Assembly: GCF_943192905.1 (NCBI RefSeq)
Contig: NZ_CALPCC010000001.1
Span: 85,583 to 149,582, forward strand
Reading direction: 5' to 3'
Length of the DNA: 64,000 nucleotides
Source of the DNA: Adlercreutzia murintestinalis
GTDB taxonomy: Bacteria > Actinomycetota > Coriobacteriia > Coriobacteriales > Eggerthellaceae
The notes below the pieces were generated by a model. It had not been told where the DNA came from and made no database searches. It saw only the letters and a list, made by a program, of their open reading frames with translations. A program made the position numbers and the translations under genes. Below, one piece after another: positions 25,001-33,468 of the stretch. Within the stretch, counting starts at the first letter, position 1; every line of letters starts with the position of its first letter.

Positions 25001-27861
25001 TCGTTGAGCTCCTTGCGTAGGTTGTCCACCAGCTCTTCGAAGGAGCGCTGGCCTGCCTCGGCCTTCTTGTACCACGTATCCGCGACGCCATACGCGGTGG
25101 TTTCCACCTGGTCGCCCAGCTTGATGCGCAGGTCGGCCAGTTCATCGTCGGCATCGTACATGCTGGCGATGCGCGCCTCGATGTCGTTGTACCCATGGAA
25201 GCGCATCTCGGCGATGTTGATCAGGCGCACATAGCGGTTCACGCCGATCAGCATCTCGGTGCAGGTGACACCCTGATCGAGCTTGATCAGGGAATACGTG
25301 CGGTTGTCGTTGGCCTTGCGGCTCAGGATGCTGGCTGATGCCGTCTGCCAGGTGGTGGGCGCGTCAGCCGTCTTGTAGAGCACCTTCACCCCACCGTAGT
25401 CGATGTTCTCCGACGAAGCCGCGAACGTGATCATGCCCACTTCCTGCGGGCTGGTGAACGTAACATCCACACCATGGGTGTTGCGATTGTAGCTGGTGCC
25501 CAGATCCCAGTCGTTGACTTGCGCATAGCTCTTGAAGTCGCCGTCGAACAGGCACATGGCGTTGCTCGCAGCACTGTTGACCCCATTGGGATCCTCGATG
25601 GCGCTGTTCGTTGACGTGAAGCGCGCCGAGGCGATGTTGGTGGTGTAGGCACCGTTGGCCGTCTTGGAATTCAGCAGCATATAGTTGGGCAGGTTCACCG
25701 GGGTGAGCGAGGTGGTCTGCACCGTGGCGGTGCTGGATGCCGGGCCTTCGCCGATCTCGTTGGTGGCCGTCAGGTACAGCTGGTAGCTGGTCGCCTTGTC
25801 GGGCAGGTTAGAGACGGTGTAGTTCAAGCCTTCGATGGCCTCAATCTTGAGATACGAGCCGCTGGTGCCCTCGCGGTAGTACAGCGTGTAGGTATCCGCT
25901 TCCTCAGCGGCGCCCCAGCTGACCTTGAACATGCGATAGCCGCCCACCACGGCAACCTTCTCGGGCTTGGTGGGCACCTTGGTAGCCTTCGGGGTCACCG
26001 AAACCGCATCGGTGTACTCGCCGCGCCACGAGCCGTTGGTCGGGCGCACCTGCACCTGATAGGTCACCTTGTTCGCCAGTTTGCCCTTCGGCCCCGCCGC
26101 GAACGACGTGATGGTCTTCGAGATGTCGGCACCGGTAGAGTTACCCACGTTGTAGGTCTGGGTCTTGCCGGTCTCGGTGTCGGTCACCAGGATCTCGTAG
26201 CCGGTCACGTTGGGCAGGAACTTCCAGGTGACGGTGAATTCCTTGTTGCCCGCCTCAGCGCCCACGATCTCGGTCTTGGTGAACTCGGGCTCGGCAACAT
26301 GGTCTTCCATGTTGTTCAGGAACTCCACGCTGCTGATCTCAACCAGGTTCGCCGAGATGAGGTTGCTCTCTTCGTCGTATACCTGCGCGCGCGTGAAGGT
26401 GAGCGTGACGGTCTTCACGGCGATGCGCTTACCGAAGTTGATGGTGATGCGACCATCCTCCACCACCGTGGGCAGCAGTGGGTCGCCCAACGCACGCACG
26501 GCGGCACTGACCTCAGTCAGCTGCACCGCATCGCCCATGGTGCGCGGTGCTTGCAGTGCATTGCCAACCATGGTGGCGCGCTGCGCGGCAGACGATGTTG
26601 CGGCGCTGGAGAAATCGTAGGTCTCGGTCAGCGTGCGACCGGTCGGATTGCCGTTCTCGTCCAGCTCTTCGCCTTCAACGGTGGCATAGCCTTCGATGTT
26701 GTTGTTGTCGGTAGCCATGGGCATGCCCACCGTGGTGGACGTGCTGATGGTGTTCGCAGGCGCCTCGTAGCGCACCGCTATCTCGTTCTCGGGCGACACC
26801 TCTTCGCCATCGCGGCTGGCGATGCGCGCCGTGTTGCCTTCCTTGGTCACCCAGGTGTTGTCGTTTGCCGCTGCGCCCAGCGTGTCTACCGGCGTCTTGG
26901 TGGTGGTGGAGCCGTTCACGTCAGCCTGCGAGGACACATAGCGATAGAACTCGGCCATCAGCTGATAGTCGACCAGGTCAACCTTGCCGTCACCGTTGAG
27001 GTCGGCGTCTTGGCTGGTGTCGCCCTCGATGGCGTTGAGCAGCACGCGCACGTCGGCGTTGTCAACCTGATCGTCCTCAGCGCCGCGCGTCAGGTTGCCG
27101 CCCTGCATGATGCCCGGCTTCTTGCCTTCCTCAAAGCCACCCAGCTCCACGCCCGCAGCGTAGACCTCGATGGACATGTCGTTGTCGCCGTCGTAGGTGA
27201 ACTTCTCCTGGTTATACGTGATGAACGTGTCGCCTGTCAGCGTGATGCTGTACTCGTTGCCGCTGACCAGCATCTTATCAATGAACGGGGTGAGCTCGTA
27301 GGTGGCACTGTATGCGCCGCTGCGGCCCGTAAGCGTAACGGGATAAGCGCGCTCCTTCTGACGTGTCTCATCTTTGAGCGTCAGCGTGAAAGCAAGCGGG
27401 TCGGCGCCCTCGTAGGGGAAATCGTAGTGCACGGTGACCAGCACCGAGCTCTTAGCCGTGTTCGCCGTCGTGTTACCAGGGTCAGTGCTATCGGTTTGAG
27501 CCTCGGCGATGGCAGCGATGCCTTCATCGTCGGTGGTCGTCTTGGCCGCGGGTACGGCAACCGTGCTCGAGGAATCCGGCACCTCCTGCTCCGTGGTCCC
27601 TTCCTGGTTCTCGGACGGATCGATGGCCTTGCCCTCGTCGTCCAGATAGGTGACATCAGAATCGGCGGTAGCCTCTTCCGTTATCACGCTGGCGGTCTCG
27701 CTCCCCTGTGCGGCCGCCGTGTCCTCGGTTGCAGCTGCGATTGCTGGTGCTCCGAAGAGCGAGCACGCAAGCGCCGCTGATACCATCACGGACAAGATGC
27801 GATTACTTGTGCGTTTCATGGTCTTATCCCGTTTCTTACTCTTATCCCGTTTCTTACTCAT
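22027..27861 (-). CDS. Secreted M60 (enhancin-like) metallopeptidase with dockerin, FnIII and F5/8C-like domains
   Basis: 1,944 residues. A signal peptide follows a Lys-rich N-terminus. A beta domain and a dockerin-like module come next (about residues 270-310, with the calcium loop DLNGDGKVDLVDY). A fibronectin III domain is at about 630-710 and an F5/8C (discoidin) carbohydrate-binding region at about 730-890. The M60 catalytic domain has the zinc motif HEIGH at residues 1293-1297 with a downstream Glu in YAFAEVTNNY. A second F5/8C-like region is near 1650-1800. M60 peptidases cut mucins and other glycoproteins, so host mucin is the probable target. There is no cell-wall sorting signal; instead a dockerin is present, and the cohesin-like sortase substrate is the next gene. 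The start at 27861 has AGGGTGAG; an alternative is 27819. Confidence 0.85.
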   Translation of the reverse strand: MSKKRDKSKKRDKTMKRTSNRILSVMVSAALACSLFGAPAIAAATEDTAAAQGSETASVITEEATADSDVTYLDDEGKAIDPSENQEGTTEQEVPDSSSTVAVPAAKTTTDDEGIAAIAEAQTDSTDPGNTTANTAKSSVLVTVHYDFPYEGADPLAFTLTLKDETRQKERAYPVTLTGRSGAYSATYELTPFIDKMLVSGNEYSITLTGDTFITYNQEKFTYDGDNDMSIEVYAAGVELGGFEEGKKPGIMQGGNLTRGAEDDQVDNADVRVLLNAIEGDTSQDADLNGDGKVDLVDYQLMAEFYRYVSSQADVNGSTTTKTPVDTLGAAANDNTWVTKEGNTARIASRDGEEVSPENEIAVRYEAPANTISTSTTVGMPMATDNNNIEGYATVEGEELDENGNPTGRTLTETYDFSSAATSSAAQRATMVGNALQAPRTMGDAVQLTEVSAAVRALGDPLLPTVVEDGRITINFGKRIAVKTVTLTFTRAQVYDEESNLISANLVEISSVEFLNNMEDHVAEPEFTKTEIVGAEAGNKEFTVTWKFLPNVTGYEILVTDTETGKTQTYNVGNSTGADISKTITSFAAGPKGKLANKVTYQVQVRPTNGSWRGEYTDAVSVTPKATKVPTKPEKVAVVGGYRMFKVSWGAAEEADTYTLYYREGTSGSYLKIEAIEGLNYTVSNLPDKATSYQLYLTATNEIGEGPASSTATVQTTSLTPVNLPNYMLLNSKTANGAYTTNIASARFTSTNSAIEDPNGVNSAASNAMCLFDGDFKSYAQVNDWDLGTSYNRNTHGVDVTFTSPQEVGMITFAASSENIDYGGVKVLYKTADAPTTWQTASASILSRKANDNRTYSLIKLDQGVTCTEMLIGVNRYVRLINIAEMRFHGYNDIEARIASMYDADDELADLRIKLGDQVETTAYGVADTWYKKAEAGQRSFEELVDNLRKELNEYKSNDELYPFQSSALTELTYIEKLLKDESAGMKDVVKVHTDLSDAYDSGRALGISGLNAWQPLGVSVSAGEKITVYAGAPKGANSATKIDLYVGQYEGESSQTPHRIGTFRLGRTELTIGPGEFSSVDKKEHGGQLYAVYTGNNVNDRYYLRVLGGENLARLDLLNASDAETDAAIDQYVGELEAQMANLSTAHSEGKAAGTHTSAGDALNGKCIADATDIMLNKMMYSVPASKVYNAFVKNKSPEDARAHLKAAVQGSEQMISLFYQHKGMIDGGSGSNATPNRHLNIRYMEMFTGAFMYAAGNHIGVGFNESANFQMLKPFDANGTGGMYFGWGSAHEIGHNINDGRYAFAEVTNNYFAQLCKSLNENGATRWNYRGVYDHVTSGAEAHAGGQATQLAMYWQLMLAYDTAELHTLFTQESELLANRFFARVDSFSRNPNSFTGSVPLTLSTEQQNIIRLASAAAGKDLTDFFEAWGFHADATTKAFVKQFADAGNVETRAIQYINDSLANRSASTQPTIPSTAAASEVLSVEVDPQGSTVHGTITPAAAHQAAVHGFEVTRVSYEMGNEVRQVVKFVTAGADGSYTFADDAASLGNRAVHYEVCAVDKQLYRSKAAVTQPIMLEGTGLYDAAEWDVTTNMTSPADANDVIVDSTTVEQNGSYQCSGFDDETAADPEAKTVKAVNGVLSGDGYTGKTAEGDPYVVIDMKAVRAVEHLTYVPKTARNITEYKVELSQTGADSDWIEPASGTLSYNAEGTKAEIFFPKRTTVGGTVDYVNTEYARYIKLTASGKGTADWDIQQVQVYGLSGDKINLAETIGEGEHTTPAIGVLEADYVLEKDAQGNVTSKIPAGSIVFVGEFKGNPAYSNVILFGTTSRGTMIVGGTTTNDQGEEVLVAKQAILAPNPGPDALGETRSGSWIYWIENANDLEDGMTVRAELYRVDNAFTNQGQRMTSDSLPVTIPSISGLPKITLTDDNVDDGTINQTVAL
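27823..27858. repeat. 18-bp tandem duplication at the M60 start
   Basis: CTTATCCCGTTTCTTACT is repeated twice, encoding two copies of KKRDKS/T at the N-terminus before the signal peptide. It separates two possible start codons (27861 and 27819). Confidence 0.85.
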
Positions 27862-27886
27862 GTCTCACCCTGTGCGAAATGAGACA
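27861..27886 (-). promoter_or_regulatory. Hairpin over the M60 ribosome binding site
   Basis: TGTCTCA and TGAGACA form a perfect 7-bp stem on the minus strand. The 3' arm contains part of the Shine-Dalgarno AGGGTGAG and runs into the start ATG, so folding would block translation. Upstream (27887-27960) is AT-rich and probably holds the promoter. Confidence 0.45.
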
Positions 27887-28068
27887 GATAAACAGCATAT
27901 TGTAAACAAAAAGGTAACGTTATAGGCAATATGTTTTACCCGATAAACAAAGAAAAAGCGGCGGCCCTAGATGTTGGGAGGGCGCCGAGAAGCACACCCG
28001 AGATATAGTGGCCACCAGACTGAAAGAGGCCGTAAACCGGAAACGAAGAAGTCGCAGGGTGCAGAAAG

Positions 28069-28148
28069 GATCGCGTACGAAGAGCTGCTGACAGGGGACC
28101 GCTTATACGATCGCGTACGAAGAAGCGCTGACAGAGAACTGCTTACGC
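28069..28148. repeat. 40-bp imperfect direct repeat
   Basis: Two units start at 28069 and 28109, both opening GATCGCGTACGAAGA and sharing GCTGACAG and CTTA. The second unit runs into the stop codon of the Wzz-like gene. The rest of 27887-28142 shows no gene. Confidence 0.7.
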
Positions 28149-29300
28149 GGCCGCGATGACGCCCACGACGTTGGCGCGAGCCACATCCAACTGCGCCATG
28201 CTCGCCTCGATGACCGCACGCGCCGTGGTGAATTCCTGCACGCAGAGCACGGTAGCACCAGCCGCATGCGCCACGTACGTGAAATCAGCATGGACAGATG
28301 CGGGCGGCACGTTCACCACCACCAGCTCGTATTCCAGCGCGGCTTGGCTGAGCACCAGACCCAAGCGCTCGGTATCCAAAAGCGCCGCAGCTGCGATCTG
28401 CGCATTTCCTGCGGACACGTATGCGAACCCTTGAACCGTGCGAACCACCTCGGTCAGCTGCGCATTGCCGGAAAGCACCTCTGCCAGGCCTTGCGCACCG
28501 GCTTCTTCGAGCTGCGCTGCCAAAGGAGATGCGCCATGCAGATCGGCATCTATCACCAGCACCGTACGGTCGGCCTGCTGCGCGGCTTCTGCCAGCTCCG
28601 TGCATGCCTGCGCCGAGAGCCCTTCGTCGTCGGCGGCCAGCACGCACACGCTTGCATGCTCGCCTGCCGCGAAGCGCACGTTGGCGAACAACTGCTCGCG
28701 CGAGAGCGCGCTCTCCTGCTGACCCGCGCGCGGAATGCGTCCGAGCAACCGCAGCTCCATATCCTCTTCCAGATCGCGCACGCTATGGATGCGGCCGCGC
28801 ATCATATCGCGAACGACCACGATGCAGACAGCGACGAACAGGCCCGCCACGAATGCGATGCCCGCTGTCTTCGGCACGCTGGGGCTGATGTCGGTCGCCG
28901 TTTTCGCGAAGCTGACCGTCAGCGCCACGGTGACGTTGAGATTGTCGCCCGAAACGTTATAGCGGTTGAACGCATTCAGATACGCCGCGTTGGCCGCCCG
29001 ATTGACCGCCGTGATCACTTGCTCGCGCGTACCGCCTTCCGCGGTCAGCGTGATGACGCGCGTGCTGGTGTTCGCAGCCGAGGTAACCTTGATGCCGCCC
29101 TTGGATTGCGCCTCGGCAGCTTCGGTGGCGAACGCATTGACGCCTGCGACCTCGGTGGAAGCGTTGATGGTGGCTTTTGCCGAGAACTCAGCGGGCGTGG
29201 CCAGCAGTACCCCGGCGCACACAGCCGCGCACAGCACCGGCAGCCCGATGACCAACCACAGACTCTTCTTGAGAAGCTTGTATAGGTCGAGTAGAGTCAT
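28143..29300 (-). CDS. Wzz/polysaccharide co-polymerase fused to a degenerate BY-kinase domain
   Basis: 385 residues. A Wzz-type N-terminus (MTLLDLYKLLKKSLW, TM about 13-34), an extracellular helical part and a second TM (about 145-165) are followed by a cytoplasmic ParA/BY-kinase-like domain. In that domain the Walker A' strand is present (RTVLVIDADLHGASPLA), but the Walker A P-loop is replaced by AADDEGLSAQACTE, lacking the GK[S/T], and the Walker B Asp is replaced (LVVVNVPP). There is no C-terminal tyrosine cluster. It probably controls surface polysaccharide chain length as a pseudokinase. A proline-rich membrane protein gene lies 12 bases upstream, and a flippase gene beyond it. Confidence 0.75.
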   Translation of the reverse strand: MTLLDLYKLLKKSLWLVIGLPVLCAAVCAGVLLATPAEFSAKATINASTEVAGVNAFATEAAEAQSKGGIKVTSAANTSTRVITLTAEGGTREQVITAVNRAANAAYLNAFNRYNVSGDNLNVTVALTVSFAKTATDISPSVPKTAGIAFVAGLFVAVCIVVVRDMMRGRIHSVRDLEEDMELRLLGRIPRAGQQESALSREQLFANVRFAAGEHASVCVLAADDEGLSAQACTELAEAAQQADRTVLVIDADLHGASPLAAQLEEAGAQGLAEVLSGNAQLTEVVRTVQGFAYVSAGNAQIAAAALLDTERLGLVLSQAALEYELVVVNVPPASVHADFTYVAHAAGATVLCVQEFTTARAVIEASMAQLDVARANVVGVIAAA

Positions 29301-29312
29301 AGCGATGCGGCC

Positions 29313-30785
29313 TTACCCCTCGTAATCAAGATTGATCATGAGCGGTGCCTGCTCAAGCGTGCCGGTAGCGCTGATCTCACCAACCACGGACACGTGCGCA
29401 CCGTTGGTGACCACGAAGGTGTTAGCCGTCAGCTCGAAGTAACGCGCGATATAGGTGCGTCCATCCAGCATGACGCGAATGGTATAGTCGGAGCGCAGCA
29501 GCACGCGATTGTCGCGATACTCGATGATGCCGGGAACCTCGACCAGATCGCCCGTGGTGCAGGTGAGCAACATCTGAGCACCGTCAGTGCTTCCGCCGTC
29601 GGTAGCGGCGCCGCCATTCGCGTTATCAGAAGCGCCCCCTTCAGGGGTTTGGACGCCGTCGCCGTCGCCTTCGCCTTCAGCGGGCTGCGTGCCACCTAAG
29701 ATTTCGCCCACCCAGTTAATGGTGGCGACCCAGCCTTTGCCGTCCTGCCACACCAGGCCAACGTTGACATCGGTCTGCGTGTGCTGGTCGGCCTCGTTTT
29801 GCCCGGCCTGATCGATGGCGAAGGTGATCTCGCCGCCTTCCTTGTCCAGATCAGCAGTGGCCGCCACCTCAGGGTTGGGGAACTGGCTGGCAATGTCTGC
29901 ATCGTAGTCTCTCAGCAGGTTGGGCAGTGCCGCCTGCACCTTCTCAAGGTCGGCCGGACCAACGGGCGTGACCTTCTCGCCCGCAGACTGAGCGTTGGGG
30001 CGGCCCGGGTCCCACGTATTCGTGGAGGTGTTGTAGGTGAAGGGCAACTGCACGGTCTGCTCCACGCTGACCGATTCGTTTTCCCACTTGGCCTTCGCCG
30101 TGGCCTCGCACGTGGCGGACTGGCGGCCCTCGCCATAGTTCACATTGCCAGCCTTCACGTCGGTCAGCTCGGGGTCGTCAAGGCCTTCGGTATCGATGTA
30201 GGCGTAGCTGCTGAGGTTCGACGGCGTGATGTCCGCCGAGTCGAACGCCGCCTGCACCGTTGCGGTGGAAGGTGCGTTGACGTTGAGCGGCTCGGGTTGC
30301 TGCTGCCGAAACGTCACATACACCAGCGCCACCACGAGCACGATTGCGGCCAAGATGCACACGATGATGCCGAAGATGAGCAGCCCATTGCGCTTCTTCG
30401 ACGGCTTGCCAGCCGGACCCGATGGGTTCACGCCGCCCGCAACGGGCGGATGATAGTCGGGGCCGGGCACCGCCACCGGTAGGTTCGGCGCAGGCGCTGC
30501 GGCAGGCAGCACGACCGTTTGCGCGGGAACCGGCGACACGGGGCCGCTTTGTGCGGGCGCAGGTGCCGGATGTGGTTGTGGTTGTGGTTGCGCTTGAGGT
30601 TGCGGCTGAGACTGCGGCTGCGGACTTGCAGGGCGTGCGGGAACAGCCGGGCGTGCAGGCATCGGTGTAGCTGGCCCTTTCGACATGCCCGGGTTCACAG
30701 GACCAGAGGTCACCGGAGCGCCCTTCGCCGGAACAACCTGCGGCGAAGCAGCTTGCGGTGTGCTCTGTGAATCAGTTTCACCCAT
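29313..30785 (-). CDS. Proline-rich one-TM protein with beta-rich extracellular part
   Basis: 490 residues. About 130 N-terminal cytoplasmic residues are rich in Pro, Ala and Gln (repeated PQPQ), followed by one TM segment (LIFGIIVCILAAIVLVVALVYVTF). The extracellular part contains two related stretches (ITPSNLSSYAYIDTEGLDDPELTD and, later, SQFPNPEVAATADLDKEGGEITFAID) and a C-terminal small beta domain (CTTGDLVEVPGIIEYRDNRVLLRSD). The start chosen, 30785, excludes an upstream stretch without protein-like composition. It was not recognised as a named family. The topology suggests an envelope-sensing or assembly protein. It is co-oriented with the Wzz-like gene. Confidence 0.65.
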   Translation of the reverse strand: MGETDSQSTPQAASPQVVPAKGAPVTSGPVNPGMSKGPATPMPARPAVPARPASPQPQSQPQPQAQPQPQPHPAPAPAQSGPVSPVPAQTVVLPAAAPAPNLPVAVPGPDYHPPVAGGVNPSGPAGKPSKKRNGLLIFGIIVCILAAIVLVVALVYVTFRQQQPEPLNVNAPSTATVQAAFDSADITPSNLSSYAYIDTEGLDDPELTDVKAGNVNYGEGRQSATCEATAKAKWENESVSVEQTVQLPFTYNTSTNTWDPGRPNAQSAGEKVTPVGPADLEKVQAALPNLLRDYDADIASQFPNPEVAATADLDKEGGEITFAIDQAGQNEADQHTQTDVNVGLVWQDGKGWVATINWVGEILGGTQPAEGEGDGDGVQTPEGGASDNANGGAATDGGSTDGAQMLLTCTTGDLVEVPGIIEYRDNRVLLRSDYTIRVMLDGRTYIARYFELTANTFVVTNGAHVSVVGEISATGTLEQAPLMINLDYEG

Positions 30786-30922
30786 TGATCCCGTTGCCTC
30801 TCTGCCTGTTCGAGCATGACAGTTTAGTGCATTGCGCCATAATACGCACTGATAGTCTAGTGTTAAAACTATACTATAAAACCATATTAAACGCACGAAG
30901 TCATAGGAGTAGCGGACCGTCC

Positions 30923-32581
30923 ATGCCTCAACACCACGCCGACCAACCCCAGCCGCGTCAACACAAGCAGAATTTCATAGCACGCTTGGTGAACCGCTGG
31001 TTCGACCGAGTGGTAGGAGCCATGAAAGGCGATGGGCTCTCAGCTGCTGAGGCGGAGTACGCGCCGCATCGCACCACGCGCGACTTCATCTGGAACACCG
31101 CGGGGCAGGCGGCCTGGGCGTTCGTATTCCCCGTGATGACCATGGTGTCCACGCAGCTGGTGGGCGTGGAGCAGGCGGGCATGATCTCCATGGCGTTCAT
31201 CGTGGCGCTGCTGCTGATGTTCGTGGGCAATTTCGGCACGCGCGCCTATCAGGCCTCCGATATCAACGAAGAGCACTCCTTCACCGATTACCAGGTCAGC
31301 CGCTGGATCACCTGCATTCTGATGCTAGTAGCGGGGTGGCTGTACTGTACGCTGCGCGGATATCAGGGCGAGATGTTCGATATCAGCATGGGCGTGATCC
31401 TGTTCAAGTTCGTGGATGCGCTGGCCGATGTATACGAAGGGCGCCTGCAGCAGGCCGACAAGCTGTATCTGGCGGGCATCTCGCAGACGCTGCGATCGGT
31501 GGTGGCGCTGGTGGCGTTTTGTGTGGCCATGCTGTTGGCGCGCAGTTCGGTGGTGGCGTGCTATGCCATGGCGGTGGCAGCCATCGTCACGTTCGTGGTG
31601 GTCACCTGGCCGCTCACACTGATGGAAACGCCGAAGAGCCGCGGGTTCAGCATGCCCAGCTTCGTGCAGCTGTTCAAAGCCACCGCGCCGCTGTTCGTGG
31701 CCATCTTCCTGTTCAACGTGATAGAGAACACGCCGAAGTTCGTGATGGAAGGCAGCCTGGCCTACGAGAATCAGCTGTATTACAACGCGCTGTACTTCCC
31801 GGCGCAGATGATCCTGATCGGGGCGCAGCTGGTGTACAAGCCGCTGCTGCTGCGCATGACCGGTGTGTGGCAGGATGCCAGCAAGCGGAAGAAGTTCGAC
31901 CTGCTGATCGTGGGGCTGATGGCGGTCATCGTGGGCATCACCGCGGCGGTGTGGCTGGTGATGGCCTGGGTGGGCGTGCCGCTGATGAGCTTCTTGTACG
32001 GCGTTGATTTCGAGCCGTACCGCGGGCTGCTGTTCGTCATGCTGGCGTGTGGCGGCGTGACGGCGGCCATTGATTTTCTGTATCAGGTGATCACCGTGAT
32101 GCGGCGGCAGCGCGATGTGACCACGCTGTACCTGGTGACGTTCGGGTTCAGCCTGTTCGTGCCAGTGCTGCTGGTGGCGTTCGCCGGGCTTGATGGCGCG
32201 GTGTTGAGCTATCTGATCGTAGAGAGCATTCTGCTGGTGCTGCTGGTGTGGGAGTATTTCCGCATTCGCAGCGACCTGGCGCGCGGTGGCGCGGGGAGCA
32301 CGCCCGAGCAGTCCGTGGCAGCGGCCACGCGCTCCACCGAGCGCACTGTGTTCTTGGAGCAAGGCGGCGAGGATCTGCCCGCTGAGGCGGATGCGCAAAC
32401 AAGCGCTGCTGATGCTGACGGGCGCGGGGCGTGGGATCCGGAACGTGCGTTGCCCACACCACGCAAGAAGCGTCCGAGCGAGCTACGCGCCGAGCGCGAA
32501 CACCGACAGGAGGTGCTCGATCGGCGATTGCATCGGAAGACGGAGCGGGGCGAGCGGGGAGACCGAAGGAGGTCAGGATGA
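30923..32581 (+). CDS. Polysaccharide flippase (Wzx/MATE-like)
   Basis: 552 residues with about 12 to 14 TM helices after a basic N-terminus. Typical features are DFIWNTAGQAAWAFVFPVMTMV in the first helix, GFSMPSFVQLFKATAPLFVAIFLF, and a C-terminal charged cytoplasmic tail of about 90 residues (KKRPSELRAEREHRQE). It belongs to the MOP superfamily of lipid-linked oligosaccharide exporters and would move repeat units across the membrane. The region 30786-30922 upstream is AT-rich and divergent from the proline-rich gene, and probably contains both promoters. The stop overlaps the next start (ATGA). Confidence 0.85.
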   Translation: MPQHHADQPQPRQHKQNFIARLVNRWFDRVVGAMKGDGLSAAEAEYAPHRTTRDFIWNTAGQAAWAFVFPVMTMVSTQLVGVEQAGMISMAFIVALLLMFVGNFGTRAYQASDINEEHSFTDYQVSRWITCILMLVAGWLYCTLRGYQGEMFDISMGVILFKFVDALADVYEGRLQQADKLYLAGISQTLRSVVALVAFCVAMLLARSSVVACYAMAVAAIVTFVVVTWPLTLMETPKSRGFSMPSFVQLFKATAPLFVAIFLFNVIENTPKFVMEGSLAYENQLYYNALYFPAQMILIGAQLVYKPLLLRMTGVWQDASKRKKFDLLIVGLMAVIVGITAAVWLVMAWVGVPLMSFLYGVDFEPYRGLLFVMLACGGVTAAIDFLYQVITVMRRQRDVTTLYLVTFGFSLFVPVLLVAFAGLDGAVLSYLIVESILLVLLVWEYFRIRSDLARGGAGSTPEQSVAAATRSTERTVFLEQGGEDLPAEADAQTSAADADGRGAWDPERALPTPRKKRPSELRAEREHRQEVLDRRLHRKTERGERGDRRRSG

Positions 32582-33363
32582 ACGAACAGAGCATGCGAGC
32601 GAAGGTGATCGCCCTGGTGGCAAATGTGCCACCAGCAGCGATGTCAGCAGGTGCGCGAGGTGCACGAAGCGTACGAGGCGTGCAAGCGCACGGCGCAGCC
32701 GGTGCAGGTGCGGTAGGGGTGGCACGCGCTGATCGCGTTGCGCATGCGGCAGCTGCGGCTCGCACAGGGTACACGACGCGCGCGATGCCTGCGGCGCATA
32801 CGACATCTGCGGCTCGCACGCGAGTCCTCACGACCGGAGTAGCGCTGGCACTGTTGGCTGTGGCAGTCCTGGGGCGCGTGGCGTTCGCGGGCGTGCCGAA
32901 CGTGCAGCCCGTGACCGCGCTCTGCATCGTGGCAGGTATCGTCTGCGGGCGGCGCTGGGGCTTCACCGTGGGCATAAGCGCAGCGCTCTTGAGCAATATG
33001 GTGCTGGGGCAAGGCGCCTGGACGCCCTTCCAGATGGCCGGATGGGGCTTGGCCGGATGGGGCGCGGGCGCGCTCTTCGGCAGCACGGGGCTTCGAGCGC
33101 GTATTTCCTCCCTCTCCGCACGTTGGATACTCGTTTGCGCGTATGGCTTTGTGGCATCGCTCGCGTTCGGCGTGCTACTGGATTCCCAGATCGTGCTGCT
33201 GTTCGGAGGTGCGATGCCCGCGCAGACGGTGCTAGGCATTTATGCTGCCGGGCTGCCGTTCAACCTGGCCCATGCGGTGGGTACGGTGGCTTTCTTAGCG
33301 CCGTTGTGCATCATGGGCGGCGCGTGTGCGATGCACAATAAAAATAGTGGCAAAGTGAAATAG
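32578..33363 (+). CDS. ECF transporter S component (substrate-binding subunit)
   Basis: 261 residues. About 80 N-terminal residues are Ala/Arg/Gly-rich and probably disordered, then about 6 TM helices with the S-component pattern VQPVTALCIVAGIVCGRRWGF, GISAALLSNMVLGQGAWTPFQMAGWGLAGWGAGALFG. The family binds vitamins or metals and docks to a shared EcfT/ATPase module, which is not present here. The substrate cannot be told; the PFQM-GW motif is shared with cobalamin-precursor or biotin-type S components. The start at 32578 has AGGAGG and overlaps the flippase stop by 4 bases, indicating coupled translation. Confidence 0.75.
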   Translation: MNEQSMRAKVIALVANVPPAAMSAGARGARSVRGVQAHGAAGAGAVGVARADRVAHAAAAARTGYTTRAMPAAHTTSAARTRVLTTGVALALLAVAVLGRVAFAGVPNVQPVTALCIVAGIVCGRRWGFTVGISAALLSNMVLGQGAWTPFQMAGWGLAGWGAGALFGSTGLRARISSLSARWILVCAYGFVASLAFGVLLDSQIVLLFGGAMPAQTVLGIYAAGLPFNLAHAVGTVAFLAPLCIMGGACAMHNKNSGKVK

Positions 33364-33468
33364 TTCAATACGTTGGCATTCACCGATTAAACTGCTATAG
33401 TCTGTGCACGGTTCGGCCCTAATGAGGTATCTTATTGGGGCTGTAGTTTCAAGGAACAGGAGAGCGAT

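Noticed and set aside
26299..27780. A 493-codon plus-strand open frame
   Set aside because: Shadow of the M60 gene N-terminal half.
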